Shown: piece by piece, positions 53,993 through 54,749 of the stretch
Layout of the letters: the number at the start of each line of letters is the position of its first letter
How positions within the stretch are numbered: position 1 is the stretch's first letter
From: an uncultured Bacteroidales bacterium
GTDB lineage: Bacteria > Bacteroidota > Bacteroidia > Bacteroidales > Muribaculaceae
NCBI GenBank assembly: GCA_947570265.1
Contig: CANOUR010000008.1
Coordinates: 1 to 54,749 of the forward strand
DNA length: 54,749 nt
Reading direction: 5' to 3'
Notes under the pieces: generated by a model
Databases searched by the model: none
What the model saw: only the letters and a program-made list of their open reading frames with translations
What the model was told of the DNA's origin: nothing
Position numbers and translations under genes: made by a program

Positions 53993-54025
53993 TTGGCTAT
54001 TTTACATCAAAATTTCGTATCTTTG
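53993..54025 (+). promoter_or_regulatory. promoter of gyrA
   Basis: TATCTTTG (54018-54025) is a perfect -7 box; TTGG lies 21 bp upstream. The 55-nt leader has a small hairpin (CGGG 54038-54041 with CCCG 54049-54052). Confidence 0.6.
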
Positions 54026-54085
54026 TATGTTTGAAAACGGGGCAGAGTCCCGGTAGATTGCAAATAATCAAATCAAGATATTATC

Positions 54086-54749
54086 ATGCTGGAAGAAGAC
54101 CGCATTATAAAAATTAACATCGAGAACGAAATGAAATCGGCCTACATCGACTATTCGATGTCGGTGATCGTTTCACGAGCGCTTCCCGACGTGCGCGATG
54201 GACTTAAACCGGTTCACCGTCGAGTGCTCTTCGGAATGAACGAGATGGGCAACACGAGCGACCATCCCCATAAAAAATCGGCTAACTGCGTTGGCGAAGT
54301 GATGGGTAAGTATCATCCCCACGGAGATTCGTCGATATATGGCACAGTCGTGCGCCTCGCCCAGCCATGGGCGCTGCGGTATTGTCTCGTTGATGGTCAT
54401 GGCAATTTCGGATCGGTTGATGGTGATGGTGCTGCAGCAATGCGATATACCGAGGTGCGTCTCCAGCGTATCGGAGAGGAGATGCTTGCCGATATTGACA
54501 GCGATACGGTTGATTTCCAACCCAACTACGATAATTCGCGTCGCGAGCCTGTAGTCCTACCAACCCGCTTCCCTAATTTGCTTGTAAACGGTGCTTCGGG
54601 CATTGCTGTGGGAATGGCAACCAACATGCCTCCCCACAATCTGACCGAGTCGATCAACGCAAGCGTGGCGTTGCTCGACAACCCCGATATGGAGATCGAT
54701 GAACTTATGAAGTTCATCACTGCTCCCGATTTCCCGACAGGTGGTATCA
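54086..54749 (+). CDS. gyrA: DNA gyrase subunit A (5' part, runs off the window)
   Basis: From ATG 54086 the frame is open to the right edge (221 complete codons). It starts [20 protein letters not shown], and the breakage-reunion domain is clear: [33 protein letters not shown], and the catalytic tyrosine Tyr121 in [10 protein letters not shown]. Gyrase uses ATP to add negative supercoils. In the quinolone-resistance region Ser82 (E. coli Ser83) is kept and residue 86 (E. coli Asp87) is Gly. The N-terminus fits GyrA better than ParC. The rest of the gene is outside the window. Confidence 0.95.
   Translation, partial: MLEEDRIIKINIENEMKSAYIDYSMSVIVSRALPDVRDGLKPVHRRVLFGMNEMGNTSDHPHKKSANCVGEVMGKYHPHGDSSIYGTVVRLAQPWALRYCLVDGHGNFGSVDGDGAAAMRYTEVRLQRIGEEMLADIDSDTVDFQPNYDNSRREPVVLPTRFPNLLVNGASGIAVGMATNMPPHNLTESINASVALLDNPDMEIDELMKFITAPDFPTGGI

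Noticed and set aside
54326-54346. Calling the gyrA Gly86 a resistance mutation
   Set aside because: Position 86 varies naturally among Bacteroidetes as far as I know, and no phenotype can be read from sequence alone.

Overview
The window looks like a chromosomal segment of a Bacteroidales bacterium, most likely a Muribaculaceae-type gut commensal (family level is inference). Supporting signs are a complete Bat (aerotolerance) operon, DUF4290 and DUF4301 proteins, HU-like proteins fused to other modules, a eukaryote/archaeal-type prolyl-tRNA synthetase, a CHU_C/T9SS-type C-terminal domain, and many promoters of the Bacteroidetes form TTTG - about 20 bp - TAnnTTTG. There is no phage, CRISPR array, rRNA, tRNA or intact transposase. 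Genes are densely packed, with frequent 4-bp ATGA overlaps.

Layout. 1-1.9 kb: a DUF2007-Usp stress protein, a long imperfect palindrome, a structured non-coding stretch and an 85-aa HTH protein. 1.9-10.4 kb (minus): MoxR, DUF58, a BatD-like membrane protein, BatA, BatB, BatC, BatD and BatE. 10.5-14.3 kb (minus): proS, a GtrB-like glycosyltransferase, a HU protein and a HU-TM-LysM fusion. 14.4-18.1 kb (minus): PBP4-type carboxypeptidase, a hypothetical protein, rsmI and a coiled-coil lipoprotein. 18.2-19.6 kb (plus): a TetR regulator and fabG. 19.8-30.1 kb (plus): DUF4290, rimM, a small acidic protein, an OmpA-like protein, ftsY, rimO, isochorismate synthase, two SGNH-like proteins, an MBOAT acyltransferase and an FKBP isomerase. 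30.1-32.6 kb (minus): prfC and rfbD. 32.6-39.7 kb (minus): a GH20 hexosaminidase, a CHU_C protein, a lytic transglycosylase and uvrA. 39.9-42.0 kb (plus): a small protein and the agmatine-to-putrescine pair aguA-aguB. 42.1-46.2 kb (minus): rsfS, ftsH and DUF4301. 46.2-51.1 kb (minus): an alpha/beta hydrolase, a membrane-anchored MurF-like ligase, ddl and a LolC/E-like permease. 51.3-53.8 kb (minus): clpC, divergent from gyrA, which runs off the right edge.

Themes. Much of the window concerns the envelope: peptidoglycan precursor synthesis and trimming, hexosaminidase and transglycosylase cleavage, a probable periplasmic glycan O-acylation module (MBOAT plus two SGNH proteins) and envelope stress functions (Bat, FtsH, ClpC). 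The rest is translation and ribosome maturation.

The most interesting candidates are the HU-TM-LysM protein, which could physically link nucleoid and cell wall; the MBOAT/SGNH/SGNH module, with an acidic leader and a basic loop in one SGNH protein; the MurF-like ligase with a polytopic membrane N-terminus inside a hydrolase-MurF-Ddl-permease operon; the palindrome plus structured RNA-like region beside the HTH gene; and a near-consensus sigma-54 site upstream of clpC.
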